Assembly: GCA_009823505.1 (NCBI GenBank)
Contig: VZQC01006901.1
Location: forward strand, 586,613-650,612
Direction: 5' to 3'
Source: Rhizomys pruinosus
Taxonomy: Eukaryota; Chordata; Mammalia; Rodentia; Spalacidae
Length of the DNA: 64,000 nt
The notes beneath the pieces are model-generated. The model saw only the letters and a program-made list of their open reading frames with translations. It was not told the DNA's origin and made no database searches. Position numbers and translations under genes: made by a program. Position 1 is the stretch's first letter. The number at the start of each line of letters is the position of its first letter. Shown one piece after another: positions 35,676 to 46,945 of the stretch.

Positions 35676-36439
35676 AAAACAGACTTACAACCATTAATTA
35701 CTCAAATTGTTCAGAAGGGTACAAGCAGAGGGAAATCTACCCCATATTCCTTCTATGAACCAGCATCACTGTAATACCAAAACCAGAGCAAAGATGCAAC
35801 CAAAAAAGGAGAAGACTGTAGACCCATCTCATTAATGAACAAGATGCAAAAATTCTCAACAAAATAACTTGACAAACTGCATACAGACCCCATCAAAGGA
35901 TATCATCTCTGAGCTGTTTGAGCAAGTTGATATACCAGAGATGCAGGGATGGTCAACATACAAAAATCAAAATATCATAAAACACATAAATGGAATGAAA
36001 GACAAAACACGACAATCATCTCAACTGATGCAAGAAAAAGCCTTTGGGGACAATCCTAGCATCCTTCATGCATAAGACCTAGAAGGAAAATGGAATTGGA
36101 GGGCGTATTCCTCAATATAATCAAAGCCATATACAGGAAAATACACAGCCAATATCCTAAAGGGAGAAATGATAGAAGCTAGCCCCTTAAAGATGGGACT
36201 CAGCAAAGGCTGCCCTGTCACCAATATAGTGCCTGACAAACACTTGCTAGCAATAAAAAGAAAGAAAAAAGGAAATTAAAGGAAATACTAGTTGGAAAAG
36301 AGGAAAGTAAGCTATCCCTTTTTGCAGGTTCTAATTATATACCTAAGGGATGCTAAAAACTCCCCTAAACTCCTAGAAATGATTAAGAGTTTCAGTAAAG
36401 TGGCAGGATACAAAATTAACCTAGAAAAATCAGTAGCCT

Positions 36440-36590
36440 TTCTTTTTTTTTTTTTTTTTTTTTTTTTGGCTTTTCGAGACAGGGTCTCCCTGTGTCCCAG
36501 CTGTCCTGGAACTCACTCGTGTAGACCAGGCTGGCCTTGAACTCACAAAGATCTGCCTGCCTCTGCCTCCCAAGTGCTAGGATTAAAGGC
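36440..36590 (-). repeat. B1 SINE, antisense, inside L1 ORF2
   Basis: A T-run of about 24, then GGCTTTTCGAGACAGGGTC and the rest of an antisense B1 up to GGATTAAAGGC, interrupt the RT coding text. Its first bases are missing, and I could not find a clean target-site duplication. Confidence 0.92.
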
Positions 36591-38465
36591 GAACAACAAG
36601 CAACATGAAGAAGGAATTCAAGGAGACTTTCCACATCATAATAGCCTCAAAAATAATAAAATACCTAGGAAAAACCTAACCAAAGACACCAAAGATCTCT
36701 ACAACAATTTTAAACCCTAAAGGAAGAATGGAGAAGAGATCAGAAGATGGAAAAACCTCCCATGCTCATGACTGGAAAATTAATATAGTAAAACTGTCCA
36801 TTCTACCCAAACAATAATACAGATTCAATGCAATCCCAATTAAAATCCCCAAGAGTTTCTTCACAGGCTTAAAAAAAAATCCTTAATTTCATATGGAAAA
36901 CAAAAGACTCTGAATAGCCAAAGCAACCCTGAGTTAAAAGAGCAATACAGGGGGATCTCTATACCAGACTTCAAACTGTATTATGGGGCTATAGTCATAA
37001 AATCAGTTTGGTACTGGCACAAAACAGACACTGACTAACTGGGAACAAAACTGAAAATACAAACTGAAACATACAATTTCAGACCCTTCATATTTGACAA
37101 GGGGGCAAGAAGGACACAATGGAGGAAAGACAGCATCTTCAGCAAGTGGTGTTGGCAAAACTGGATCCCACTTGTAGAAGAATAAAGTTAAACCCCTACC
37201 TCTCACCCTGTACAAAAATCAACTCCAAATGGATCAAAGACTCAATGTGAAACCCAAAACTCTGAAGGTGATAGAAGAAAAAGTTGGGCAGCAGCCTATA
37301 AGTCATAGGCGTCAAAAAGACTTCCTAAATACAGACAGCAACTGCACAGAGTAAAGTAACGACAGTGACAAATGGAACTCATAAATAAAAGCTTTCTTTA
37401 CAACAAAGAAAATAAGGAAGTGAAGAGAACCACAGAGTGGGAGGAAACTTCGCCACAAAGATCATCTGACAAAGCATGATTTCCAGAATATATAAACTAC
37501 TCAAAAAACAAAGAAAAAAGAAAACAAATGACCCACTAAAAAATGGAGGAAAGAGCTGAACAGAGACTTCAAAAATGAGGAATTAGAGGTGGCTGAGAAA
37601 CACCCTAAAAAGTGTTCATTGTCACTAATAATTAAGAAATGGCAAAATTAAAACTACTTTAAGATATCATCTCACTCTGATAAGACTGGCTATGATCAAG
37701 AAAACAAATGATACCAAGTGCTGGAGAGGTTGTGGGGAAAAGGGAATACTCATCCACTGCTGGTGGGAATGTAAACTTCTACAACCACTATGGAAAGCAG
37801 TATGGAGAACCCTTGGAAGACTCAAAATGAGCTTCCCACCTGACCTAGTCATACCACTCCTGGGTATATATCCACAAGAGTTATCTTACTGCAGAGATAC
37901 ATGCACATCCATGTTTATTGCAGCTCTGTTCATAATAGTGAAGAGCTGGAACCAACCCAAGTGCCCCTTCTTAGTATTTCATATACAAGACTTAGTATTT
38001 CTTATAAAAGGCTGCTTGAGCTTTTGTACAAGCTTTTCTAAAATATTTACAGTAGTTAAACGTATCAGCTGGTGTAAACTTAGCCTTTCTGGATGCTTTA
38101 ACGACCATACTTAATGCCCATACTAATTTGGGCGAGGGTCTAAGGATAACTTTTTCCTTGCCTCAGAGGTCAACCAATCCGAGGGACTTGCATGAGGGGC
38201 ATCTCTTTGAAGATGTACTGCAAATGTGAGTCACCAGTCTTCCTGTGCGGGAGGTCTTGGAGATCCACTAATGGGACTTCAGCCATGTCCAGTCATAATA
38301 GAGGAAAGTCTGCTCATGCTTCAAAAAGGGAAGCCTGATCTAGAAGACCTGACTTTGTCCTCGACGTGGGGATGGAACTTGGGTAATTGAAAAGCCAAAA
38401 GGAGCCAGGGGCTCCCCTCCCAAAACCTGAGTGACCCTTGAGGACCAGATCCTCAAGTGACCTTG

Positions 38466-38747
38466 AAAAAACAAAAACCGGGGCTGGAGAGATGGCCAAG
38501 CGGTTAAGAGCGCCGACCGCTCTTGCAGAGGACCCGGGTTCGATCCCCAGCACCCACATGGCGGCCGAGAACCGTCTGAAACTCCAATTCCAGGAGAACT
38601 CCAGTTCCAGGGGAATCCGACACCCTCTTCTCACCTCCGCGGCATTGCACGACACGGGTGCACAAACTTGCATGCAGACAGTACATTCATACACATACAG
38701 AAATAAATAAAATTAATAAAAAAAAACAAAAAACAAAAACAAAAACC
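38466..38747 (+). repeat. young B2 SINE in the L1 3' UTR, with target-site duplication
   Basis: The body 38480-38734 is nearly identical to the young copies at 22454, 32800 and 60686, including the 17-bp duplicated segment and CpG-rich core. AAAAACAAAAACC flanks it (ending at 38479 and at 38747). It is the latest layer in the 5.6-kb L1. Confidence 0.95.
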
Positions 38748-39624
38748 TTGGTTAATCTGGGCTAACTGTGTGCCCTTAAACATCTAAAAGGAAAGAAGAA
38801 AGAGAAATAAATAAATAAATAAATAGTAAGGCCTGAGAAATTGTACATATTTTGGAGTGATGCATATTGGAAGGAACAATAACAACAACAAATAGACTGG
38901 GTCAAAGAACTGACTAAAATGGTGAACTTCTGCTTGAAACAGTAATCTGCATTGAGAGTTTTGAGACTGAGAAAAAGATGAAAAACATGTTTGGCAGAAT
39001 GCATGACCTCTGGTGGGGGGTGCAGGGAGGGGGGCATGGGTCTAGATTTGATTAGAAATTTTGTATGAAATGCACAAAGCTTCAATAAAAAATTGGCTTT
39101 GGAAAAATAAAAGAACATGGAGCAATGAGAGCTCTCAGACACTGGTGGTGGGAGTCTGGGACAGCACAGTAAATCTGAAAACAGTTTTTCAGTGTCATAA
39201 GATATAAAATATGCATCTATCACCCACGTTGTTCCACTGTCAGATATTGTCCAAGAGCAAAATAACTGTCTACAAAGATACTTGTGTCAGAATATTTATC
39301 AATTTGTAATGGTTAAATGGAAACAGCATAAATGTTCATCAAGAGGAGAATGGATAAATAAGTTGTGGTATGTTGATACAATAGAATACTACTGAATACT
39401 CAGCTATTAAAAAGGAATCATATTTATGCACACAGTAATATGGATTAATCTCAAGATCATGCTGAGTGAAAAGAAAGAAAAAGACATTTATGAAAATCTA
39501 GAAAGAACAAATAAATTTCTAGTGATAGAAAGCAGATCTGTGGTTTGTTGGGAAATCAAAATGAGAAGAATTTTAGGCATGATAGATGTGTTGATGAACC
39601 AGATTATCGTGGTGATGGTATAGA

Positions 39625-40170
39625 AACACACTGTTTCTGTTCTCTAGAGGAACAGAACCAAGAGAATGAATATGTATTACAAAGAGGACTTCTTAGACTG
39701 GCTTACATGAAATGGGTTGGGAATCTACCAGTGGCTGTCTGAATATTGGACAGGCTGAGAACCCAGGAGGTGTTTCATCCATGAGGCTGGGTGCTTCAAT
39801 GGCTTGGGTCTGGCATTGAAGTCCTGGAGGATTCCTGGAGAGCTTCTTGTTTTCAGTGCATGTTGTGAGGCCTACGAAGCTGGGTTCCAGTGTCAGCACA
39901 GGATGGCAGCGACAGCAGCGACAGCAGCAACAGCAACAAAGTAGATGTTCTCACCATCAGGGAATGAAGGCAGGCAGGTAAAAACAGCCCTGATTTCCCA
40001 CAGACCTCTTTATCTTCTGGCTTCCCTGTGGGAGGTGCTGCCTACCCAGGGGAGGGTCTTCCCCCTCAGTTAATCATTCCAGGAAATATTCTCAGAGACC
40101 TGCCCAAAGGATGTGTCTCTAAGTTGACAATAGATCTCATCAGATAGACAAACTAGAATTTACCGTCACA
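39625..40170. repeat. interspersed repeat of uncertain family
   Basis: It starts TCTCTAGAGGAACAGAACCA and runs to GTCTCTAAGTTGACAATAGA, a layout I know as a common mammalian medium-reiterated repeat read in reverse (family not recalled). It contains a CAG/CGA/CAA-rich stretch at 39905-39940. No gene. Confidence 0.45.
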
Positions 40171-40194
40171 AACATACACACTTGGCCTAATGGA

Positions 40195-40462
40195 CAAAAT
40201 GCACATTTTTATTTTTTTTTAACTTAAAAAAATTTTATTTATTTTTTATGTGTATGAATGTACTGTCTGCATGTAGGTTTGTGCATCCATGTCATGCAAT
40301 GCCGCGGAGGTCAGAAGAGGGTGTCAGATTCCCCTGGAACTGGAGTTAAAGACGGTTCTCAGCAGCCATGTGGGTGCTAGGGATCAAACCTGGGTCCTCT
40401 GCAAGAGCAGTTGGCGCTCTTAATCACTAGGCCATCTCTCCAGCCCCCAAAATGCACATTTT
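40195..40462 (-). repeat. B2 SINE, antisense, with 15-bp target-site duplication
   Basis: CAAAATGCACATTTT at 40195-40209 is repeated at 40448-40462. The body is a single-segment B2 in reverse, ending GCCATCTCTCCAGCCC. Some CpGs are retained (GCCGCGGAGG). Confidence 0.96.
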
Positions 40463-40839
40463 AAATATGTTCACTTTATCACAAATAAATTCTATCTTAG
40501 TAAAGTTATTATAAAATGCAATTAAAAAAAATAAAATGTACAATGGAGTATGCTCTACCTACCAAAGGCCATACCTTTAAAGAAAACCAGCTCTTCCTTA
40601 GATGCCCTCAGCTGTCAAAAGCTTCCTCCTGCTCAGTGCTGGAATGCTGATTGGCTTGATTTGTGCAAGTCTTGTACAAGCAACCACAGTGCTGAGTTCA
40701 TGAGTACGACAGTCCTGTCATGTCCAGAACACACTGCTTTGCTCTGGTCCACACTGACCTCTGGCTATTACAATCCTCTGCCCCTTTTCCTCCATGGTGC
40801 CTGAGCCTCGGGGAGGGGTTGTGATAGAGAAGCTCCGTT
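40463..40839. other. unique sequence, no gene seen
   Basis: Short open frames only, and no recognised repeat. Confidence 0.35.
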
Positions 40840-41735
40840 TGTGGCTGATCACTCCAGTCTCTGTGCTTTGATCGGTTGTGTTTGTGCATTAACCACCATC
40901 TACTGTACAAAGAAACTTCTCTGATGAGGCCTGAGAGCTGCACTAATCTGTGAAGACAGAGATAGGAATATAGATGGCAGTTTGATACTCTATCCATTTA
41001 GCAGAATATTAGTAATAGGTTCACCCCCGTGGCCTATGAGTTCCCCAACCATGGGTTCTTGGCCATATTTACAGTACCAGGCATGTGTTTCTTCCGTGGA
41101 GTAGGCCTTACATATAACCAGAAAATGGTTGCTCACCCCCATAACACTGTGTCATTATTGAATCCCTGCTTATATCTTGTCCCGCTGGTCATTAATACAG
41201 TTCACAGGGTTCACAGATGGGACTGTTCACAAAAGACTGATAATGACTTTTACCCTCAGTAGCACCTTCTGGTACAAGGAAAGCTAGCTTGCAAGGAGGA
41301 AGCTTCCTGGTGAACACCAACTTGATTCCTCCATGTCCTGTGTCCAAAGTGTGTGGTGTCACCAGCAGTAGGGTCCTACCATCAAGTTCTGGAGGGCAAC
41401 TGAAAGCAGTGGCAATAGGCTGCATCGTTTGGGGGTGTCTGGGACATGTCTGACCAACAGCTTGAGGGTTGATGTTTCACACTTGGCACTGGGTTTTTGG
41501 TTTCTAGGAGGAGCGTCATGCCCTGTACATGGTAACTCCACTTAAACTCTTTTATATGAGTGTGTTTGTGTACATATATATTTAGGAAGGTTATAAAATA
41601 GGTTTCCATATGGCTTTTGGAAACATCCTTAGTGTTAGTTATTCCTCCTCTACCCCTTCCTCTCCCATCCCCCTTCCCACTGAACCCTCCCTACCTATAA
41701 TTCCCCTTTTCTCCTTCATATTCAGATAAATAGCT
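40840..41735 (-). mobile_element. rodent L1 3' UTR, antisense
   Basis: On the minus strand the pyrimidine-rich block at 41640-41730 becomes a purine-rich tract, followed by text homologous to the antisense L1 at 26.6-28.2 kb. The strongest match is 41335-41475 with 27430-27570. The left part (CCACCATCTACTGTACAAAG, then CCATGGGTTCTTGGCCATAT) continues the 3' UTR. No frame is intact. Confidence 0.7.
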
Positions 41736-41799
41736 TTTGAACTTTAAAACAATACAAAGAATAAAACAAACTAAAATAATATAAATAATAAAAACACAT

Positions 41800-41960
41800 T
41801 AGGCGTGGTGGCACATATTTTTAATTCCAGCATTTGAGAGGCAGAGGCAGAGGCAGAGGGAGACGGATCTCTGTGAGATCAAGGCCAGCCTGGTCTACGT
41901 AGTGAGTTCCAGGCCAGCTGGGGCTACAGGGAGACCCTGTCTCAAAAAGATCAAAACAGA
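41800..41960 (+). repeat. B1 SINE
   Basis: GGCGTGGTGGCACATATTTT, then a GAGGCA-type local expansion (three copies), GGCCAGCCTGGTCTACGTAG and CAGGGAGACCCTGTCTCAAA. The first bases are missing. Confidence 0.92.
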
Positions 41961-42866
41961 TAAATAAATACAAAATAAAACAATAACAATATAATTTATA
42001 AAAATATAAATATATTAAAACTATGAACTACTGTAAAAGCAGTCTCTGAGAAAACATTAATAAGAAACAAATAGACCAAAATATGTCAAATGCTAACCAC
42101 CCCCAAGCATAAAAGCAGTTGGAAAGCAAAACAAATAAGTTAATAAAGAAAAAAATGAGAAAATGTATGCATATGAATGATGCATATTATTCTGACTGCT
42201 AAGCGGGTCATCCACAAATGGGAAAAAGACACAGGGGCATAGAGAAAAGACATTTACTTGTAATAAGAAACTCGTGAGTGAAACAAGGAAACATGAAAGC
42301 AGAATAACACGAGGCTTCTTTGCAAAGAGACTTTTCCAAAACCCTAGATGAAAAATATTTTTAGGAAAATACAACAGAACCCTCAACACATGTCTTCTGT
42401 TTGAGCCACCGAGTCTGTGGCATTTTCATTATGAAACAAACCAATATAACCACTACAGGGGTGTTATATGGCAGTTTCCTCTGAGAGGAAACACTCCCTC
42501 TAGGAGGGAGTGTGGAACTTAGAAGACTCTGGAGGTAAACAAAAGGTCATGTTTCTCTACAGAGCAGATTCTCTGACCATCCAGGTCTGGGAACTCTGTG
42601 CAGAAAGCTCTATGGTTCAGCTTTCCTGCTTGTCACTCACCCCTGTTGGGTGGGCTTTTTGGTGCTTCAGCTTCTTTTAAGATATTAATGTTCCTTGGAA
42701 GTAATCCCTCACACACATTCCTGTTAGTAACCCAGATCAGAACTCATTGGCTCACCAAGGTGGGATCACAGTCAGTTGTGGATTGTCTCTCTACAGTGAG
42801 TAGACATGTATGTGTTGTGTCTCCCCAGGAAATGTCTATCACATGATGAAGGGGGTGATTTTGATA
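41961..42866. other. unique AT-rich sequence, no gene seen
   Basis: AT-rich to about 42150, then ordinary single-copy DNA. Confidence 0.35.
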
Positions 42867-42907
42867 AATTTTGATAAATAATCCAACTAGGATTATTTAT
42901 CAAAATT
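42867..42907. repeat. perfect 18-bp inverted repeat, 5-base loop
   Basis: Left arm AATTTTGATAAATAATCC (42867-42884), loop AACTA, right arm GGATTATTTATCAAAATT (42890-42907). Every base of the arms pairs. The left arm is preceded by an extra direct copy of TTTTGATAAA (about 42859-42868). Confidence 0.97.
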
Positions 42908-42989
42908 ACAAATGAGATCCAGCTGGGTATTATCTTACCAATGAGATATGAAGTGGCCCATGTATATAGTTCCACATTAGGGTAAATGT

Positions 42990-43230
42990 TCACCAAGATC
43001 AGTTACAGGTCATTCATATAATAGATACTTCATTTGTATAATAGAATACTTTGCAGCTGTAAAAGGGGATGAGAAAGCTCAAGTACTAATGTAAAAGAAA
43101 ATCTCTAGATTCTCTTGTTAGGAAAAAGCAGCAGGGGCTGAGTGAGCAGTGTTTAAATCCTGTGGAACAATACTTACAAAAAAATAACAGTATGTATTTG
43201 TACTTGTTATGACACATAAACAAGTGTGCA
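42990..43230 (+). repeat. old L1-type 3' fragment
   Basis: ATAATAGAATACTTTGCAGC, TGTAAAAGGGGATGAGAAAG and ACAGTATGTATTTGTAC follow the order of an old L1 3' UTR. Similar text occurs at 39340-39480. Confidence 0.55.
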
Positions 43231-43350
43231 CAGAAAAACTGCCATACCAGGGACCATTCCTGGAGCTGCGGATGCAAGAGCAAGTTCAAACTGACCAAAG
43301 TCCCAGCCTGACAAAGGATGCAGAGAATGAATCACTGTGATGTGCGGATG

Positions 43351-43351
<1 letters not shown>

Positions 43352-43391
<40 letters not shown>
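43352..43391. repeat. (CA)n microsatellite
   Basis: An uninterrupted CA run of about 40 bp. Confidence 0.97.
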
Positions 43392-43393
<2 letters not shown>

Positions 43394-43752
43394 CTGTGTA
43401 GGAAAATAAGGCTTGTTGAGAACACAGAGATCACAGGGCCACTGTTGAAGTGTTCTCTATGGTGAGGCTACAGGAATAAAACCTGAGTGAAAGGAGCTAG
43501 CAAGCCAAGGAAACATGTGGGTGGAGACTGATGTTTCAACCTGTTGTCGATGCTCTTTCCTGCGAAGGCACTGTCTTCTCCCTGTCCAATCCAGCAGCCT
43601 CAGCGTATGTGGTTGCTGTTTAGTTGCTGTTTCCAGAGACTCTGTATTGTGTCCAGCATCTTACACAGAGAAATGGATCAAGAAGCCAGGGGCACTTTCC
43701 CCAGGCCACAGGGCTGTGAACTCTGCGCCACCAAGCGTGTCCTTCATGCCCA

Positions 43753-43778
43753 CCCCCCCCCCCCCCCCCCCCCCCCCC
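43753..43778. repeat. homopolymer of 26 C
   Basis: An unbroken run of C. It makes a proline-rich chance frame on the + strand. Homopolymers of this length are often mis-sized in assemblies. Confidence 0.95.
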
Positions 43779-44987
43779 GAGCATACTTCACAGAGCCTAG
43801 CGTTCATCCCACTACCTGACATCGAGCCTTTCATTGCCATTCTCGTCCTTTGCCCTCTGACCTGAAGCTACCTCCCACCACATTTCCATGACATTTTCTT
43901 TCCTTGGAGAATTAATCACGTTCATTTCTATCTTTGCCCTTCTCCAGCTCACCTAGAGGACTTTCTGAAACAGAGGGCCTCTGTCCTGTTCATCGACTTC
44001 TCCTACCCAGTCCACAGAGGTGGCTCTAGTCTAGCTATGGATCTAAGTCGACTGAAGATGGCTTGTGTTTTCCAGAGTTGAATCCCTGGTCTTACTGTGT
44101 GGTTCCCCATCTCAGGCCAGTGTCCTGCCCTTAAAGAGGACTTTGTTTCTGAATTGATGAACTCAGCAACAGAGAGCCAGACCTGAACTGAGAGCTAGGT
44201 GCTAGAACAGGAGGGACTTTATAAGCATGGGCTACCATGGCGTCTAGTCATTCTGTTCCATCAATCCTTCTGTTGTTAGGTTCAGATGGCCTTGGTCCTG
44301 GTTTGTCTGTGAGGAAGTGTCCTCTACTTCTGGTGGGGTTGTGGAAGTCGTTATCTTAGTGAAGTACACGAGCCCTCTATCTGCTGGGGCTCATTTGTTG
44401 CTCAGCTGGTTGTGGTGGGGGTGCTCCTTCCTCCAGTGCTCCCTCCTTGTCCTCCTTGTTTCTCTGCTTATCCAACAAAAAAATATATTTAGTATCCCCC
44501 CACCCCCACCCCCAACCCCCACCCCCCATCTCTTGGTTGCGCCATCATGGAGCCTGTCCACTGAGCAGAAGAAAGGGGAACCCAGGAATCATGGCATCTG
44601 TAAGCCTCTCTCATGTGTTGGGAGGCACGTGACAAGGTGAGACAATGGCTGTGGAAGAAGATATGAGGTAGTATGTCAGAGTCTAGCAGGGCCCCTGAAC
44701 AGGGACTCAGGGGGACAGGGATGCATCTGTGGGAAGGTGACAGTTAAGCTGAGACTTGGAAGATGAGGAGTGGGGATGGGTTGAGTGGGCAGAGCAGAGG
44801 AAAGAGCAAATGCCAACCATGAGGCACAGGAAGAACGCCCACAGGGCTGGAGCAGAGGACATGCAGGACAGCACCAAGGAAGTGAGGTAGGAGGGTGTGT
44901 GGGAACATGGGTCCCAGGGAGTGTGGAGTCTCTCCTACTTGCCCAAGGGCATAGTGACCATTAATAGAATTTATACAGTGGAGCTAC
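43779..44987. other. unique sequence with a short C/A-rich tract
   Basis: A (CCCCCA)-like tract lies at 44498-44527. The rest is single-copy DNA without a recognised gene. Confidence 0.4.
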
Positions 44988-45228
44988 AGAAGTGCTTTGC
45001 TGGGGCTGGAGAGATGACCTAGTGGTTAAGAGCGCTGACTGCTCTTGCAGAGGACCCAGGTTCGATTCCCAGCACCCACATGGCTGTTGAGAACTATCTT
45101 TAACTCCAGTTCCAGGGGAATCCGACACCCTCTTCTGACCTCCGGGGCATTGCACGCATTACACGACATGGGTGCGCAGACCTGCATGCAGACAGTACAT
45201 AAAAAAAAAAAAAAAAGAAGTGCTTTGC
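44988..45228 (+). repeat. B2 SINE with target-site duplication
   Basis: The body runs 45001-45215, single-segment type. AGAAGTGCTTTGC at 44988-45000 recurs at 45216-45228. Near the 3' side GCATTGCACGCATTACACGA shows a private local duplication of about 10 bp. The tail is a short pure A run. Confidence 0.96.
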
Positions 45229-46040
45229 CTTTAGGGCTGGGGAGACAGAGGGGCAACAAGCATTCGGGAAGGTATCACCAGGACCGGAGTTTTCCCAGGA
45301 CCCCTTTCCAAATGCTCACAGCTCAACCAGGCTTCTAGAACTGAGTTCCATTGTGTTCCAGGAGAGGCACTTTCAGGAAGCTGGCAGCAAATTTGAGGTT
45401 CCTGAGATAAAACATGGGCTCACCAGGGCATCAGAGAATTGCAGATCAGGTGCCGGTGAAGACCAAGAAACCTGAGATGTTTGGTGTGTGGATGAGGGAA
45501 GTGGAAATCGTCTTCGCTTCTCTCACAGAGTGAGCTGTGTCACGGAGGGCAGACCATCTCCAGAGCAGCCCCAAGATCAAAGCAAAGAGCAAGGTGTGCA
45601 GGCTGAAGGTTTCTGGGCTTTCCCATGGAGATTAAACACATTTCTTCTGAAGAAGTGCAGAATCCCCTCCCCCACTTCTTTTTTTAAAGCCATCAGTCGT
45701 TTGAGTCACTTGGGAATAAGACTGTTTTCGCAGAGATTTCTGTGGGAGCCGGAGTAGGAGTTGGGATAGCTGCCGTCAGGGAACAGGGAAACATATGGTG
45801 GTCTGTTGTTAATGTGATCTGTTTTTTGTGTTGTTGTTAAACTTCCTCTTGTTAGCACTGGGCCCATTATGTAAGAGCTTGAGGGTCCATATGGTTTGTT
45901 GCATAAGACACCAAAGAAGATCACGATTTTCTGTTGCCCTGAAGCTACTCCAACTGTGTTTGGAAAACTTGTGGCCACTATGTTACCTTCAGGCAATGGT
46001 GCTGAGTAGTCCTGGACTCCAATCTCCAGTGTCTGTCCAC
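45229..46040. other. unique sequence, no gene called
   Basis: A 137-codon open frame on the minus strand (45706-46119) has a varied, protein-like composition but overlaps a MIR at its start and matches nothing I know, so it is not called. Confidence 0.35.
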
Positions 46041-46220
46041 CATGGCTTACTTGGATGATTTTGGGCAAGCTGTCTCTATGATTTGCATTCTCCAAGACCC
46101 CTATTTCCTTCTGTGTCAATGAGAAAAAAAAATACTAACTTCATAGAATTGTTAGAGAAATCAGAAGTATTTATTTACAATGTGTTGAGTATCCAAAATT
46201 TTAGTATTGCATGCTTTGTG
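46041..46220 (+). repeat. MIR relic, sense
   Basis: GATTTTGGGCAAGCTGTCTC, CCTTCTGTGTCAATGAGAAA, ACTTCATAGAATTGTTAGAG and the GTGTTGAGTATCC tail follow the MIR consensus. Confidence 0.85.
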
Positions 46221-46799
46221 ACTCTTTTGTTTAAGCCTCATGGGGACTTTTGGAAGGTATTACTATTATCTTCAGATGGGGAAAGGAGACAGAAAGCTCT
46301 GAATGGCTTTCCTCATCTGAGAAGAAGCCACAGAACTAAGAATTAAAGCACAAGCTCTTCCAAGGTCACTAAGAACCACTGATAATCTCCTCACTGCCCC
46401 CAATGCTGGTAAAACACTAGGTATGCAACAGGTGCCCAACAATTAGACTTTTGCTGGCCGAGGGAAACAATTTAAAAGGAGCAATTCCTTTGGGCTCACG
46501 CTTCCAGGGGCTTCAGTTCATGGTTGGCATTTACTGTTGTTGTGGGTTAGGGAGGAGGCAGAGCATCACCGGGGGGTGGGGGGGGCAGCAGTGTGGATGT
46601 GAAAAAAATTACTTATCTCACAGGGGTCAGAAGAGAAGAGAGAGAGGATCAGGGGCAGGTATGACCTTCCAAGGCAGGCTCCCCGTGACCTACTTCCTCT
46701 AGGACGGTCCCTTCTAAAGTTTCCATCTCCAAAAACTGTGGCACCAGCTGAAGACCCCATCTTCAACACCTGAGCCTGTGGTGGGAGGGTGTTTCTAAT

Positions 46800-46945
46800 T
46801 CAAGCCTTAACAGTGATCCTAGTCTGTACGTTCTGTGAGGGAAGGGGATTGGACAATTCTACCCACACTATCACATTCTTAGCATGGCAATTAGGACCTG
46901 GGGTGGTGTCGGCATTCAATAACCCCTGTTGAAGCAAATAAATCA
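46800..46945 (+). repeat. L2 3'-end relic
   Basis: TTCTGTGAGGGAAGGGGATT, CTTAGCATGGCAATTAGGAC and GGCATTCAATAACCCCTGTTG resemble the L2 terminus ('...agtaggcactcaataaatgttg...'). Confidence 0.6.

Larger units (their letters stand above)
34084..37970 (+). pseudogene. L1 ORF2 remnant (endonuclease and reverse transcriptase), decayed
   Basis: ORF2 of a LINE-1 element encodes the AP-type endonuclease and reverse transcriptase used for target-primed insertion. The endonuclease part shows QETHL (34134-34148) and GDFNTPLS (34443-34466). The part before the RT shows TWKLNN (about 34760) and LRGKLIALGDYIRKTERAQ (about 34897-34953). The RT entry shows KSPGPDGFMAEFYKTF (about 35421-35470). At the RT catalytic FADD box the sequence reads FAGS (36321-36332), so both catalytic aspartates are lost. 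Many stops and frameshifts and two SINE insertions confirm a pseudogene. The ORF2 text runs out near 37970 at the start of the 3' UTR. Confidence 0.92.
33498..39123 (+). mobile_element. 5.6-kb rodent L1, 5'-truncated, inserted into the old L1
   Basis: AAGAACATGGAGC at 33498-33510 is repeated perfectly at 39111-39123, bounding an insert of about 5.6 kb. It starts in the region just before ORF2, carries recognisable ORF2 endonuclease and reverse-transcriptase sequence, and ends with the rodent L1 3' UTR: a G-rich tract near 39014-39040, GTCTAGATTTGATTAG, ATGCACAAAGC and AATAAA. Three SINEs have since landed in it. It is dead: the frame is broken many times. Confidence 0.95.
30890..39620 (+). 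mobile_element. old L1, split by several later insertions
   Basis: Six sense pieces of one old L1 lie in collinear order: about 30890-31216 (ORF2, including AAACCTGCAGCTAACGTCAT), 31886-31931 (GACCAATGAACAGAATGC), 32144-32248, 32480-32564 (TTTTGATCCATGC, then TTAACTCAAAATGAATCATA), 33088-33510 (TATCTGATAAAGGACCTTTA) and 39124-39620 (GAATGGATAAATAAGTTGTG, AATAGAATACTACTGAATAC). Together they cover the RNase-side 3' part of ORF2 and the region just beyond. The gaps are filled by the younger elements listed separately. No frame is intact. Confidence 0.85.

Noticed and set aside
43515..43865. Proline-rich 116-codon frame
   Set aside because: The proline run is the C26 homopolymer; nothing else supports a protein.
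45706..46119. 137-codon minus-strand frame with protein-like composition
   Set aside because: It starts inside a MIR relic, has no recognised motif and no splice or promoter support.
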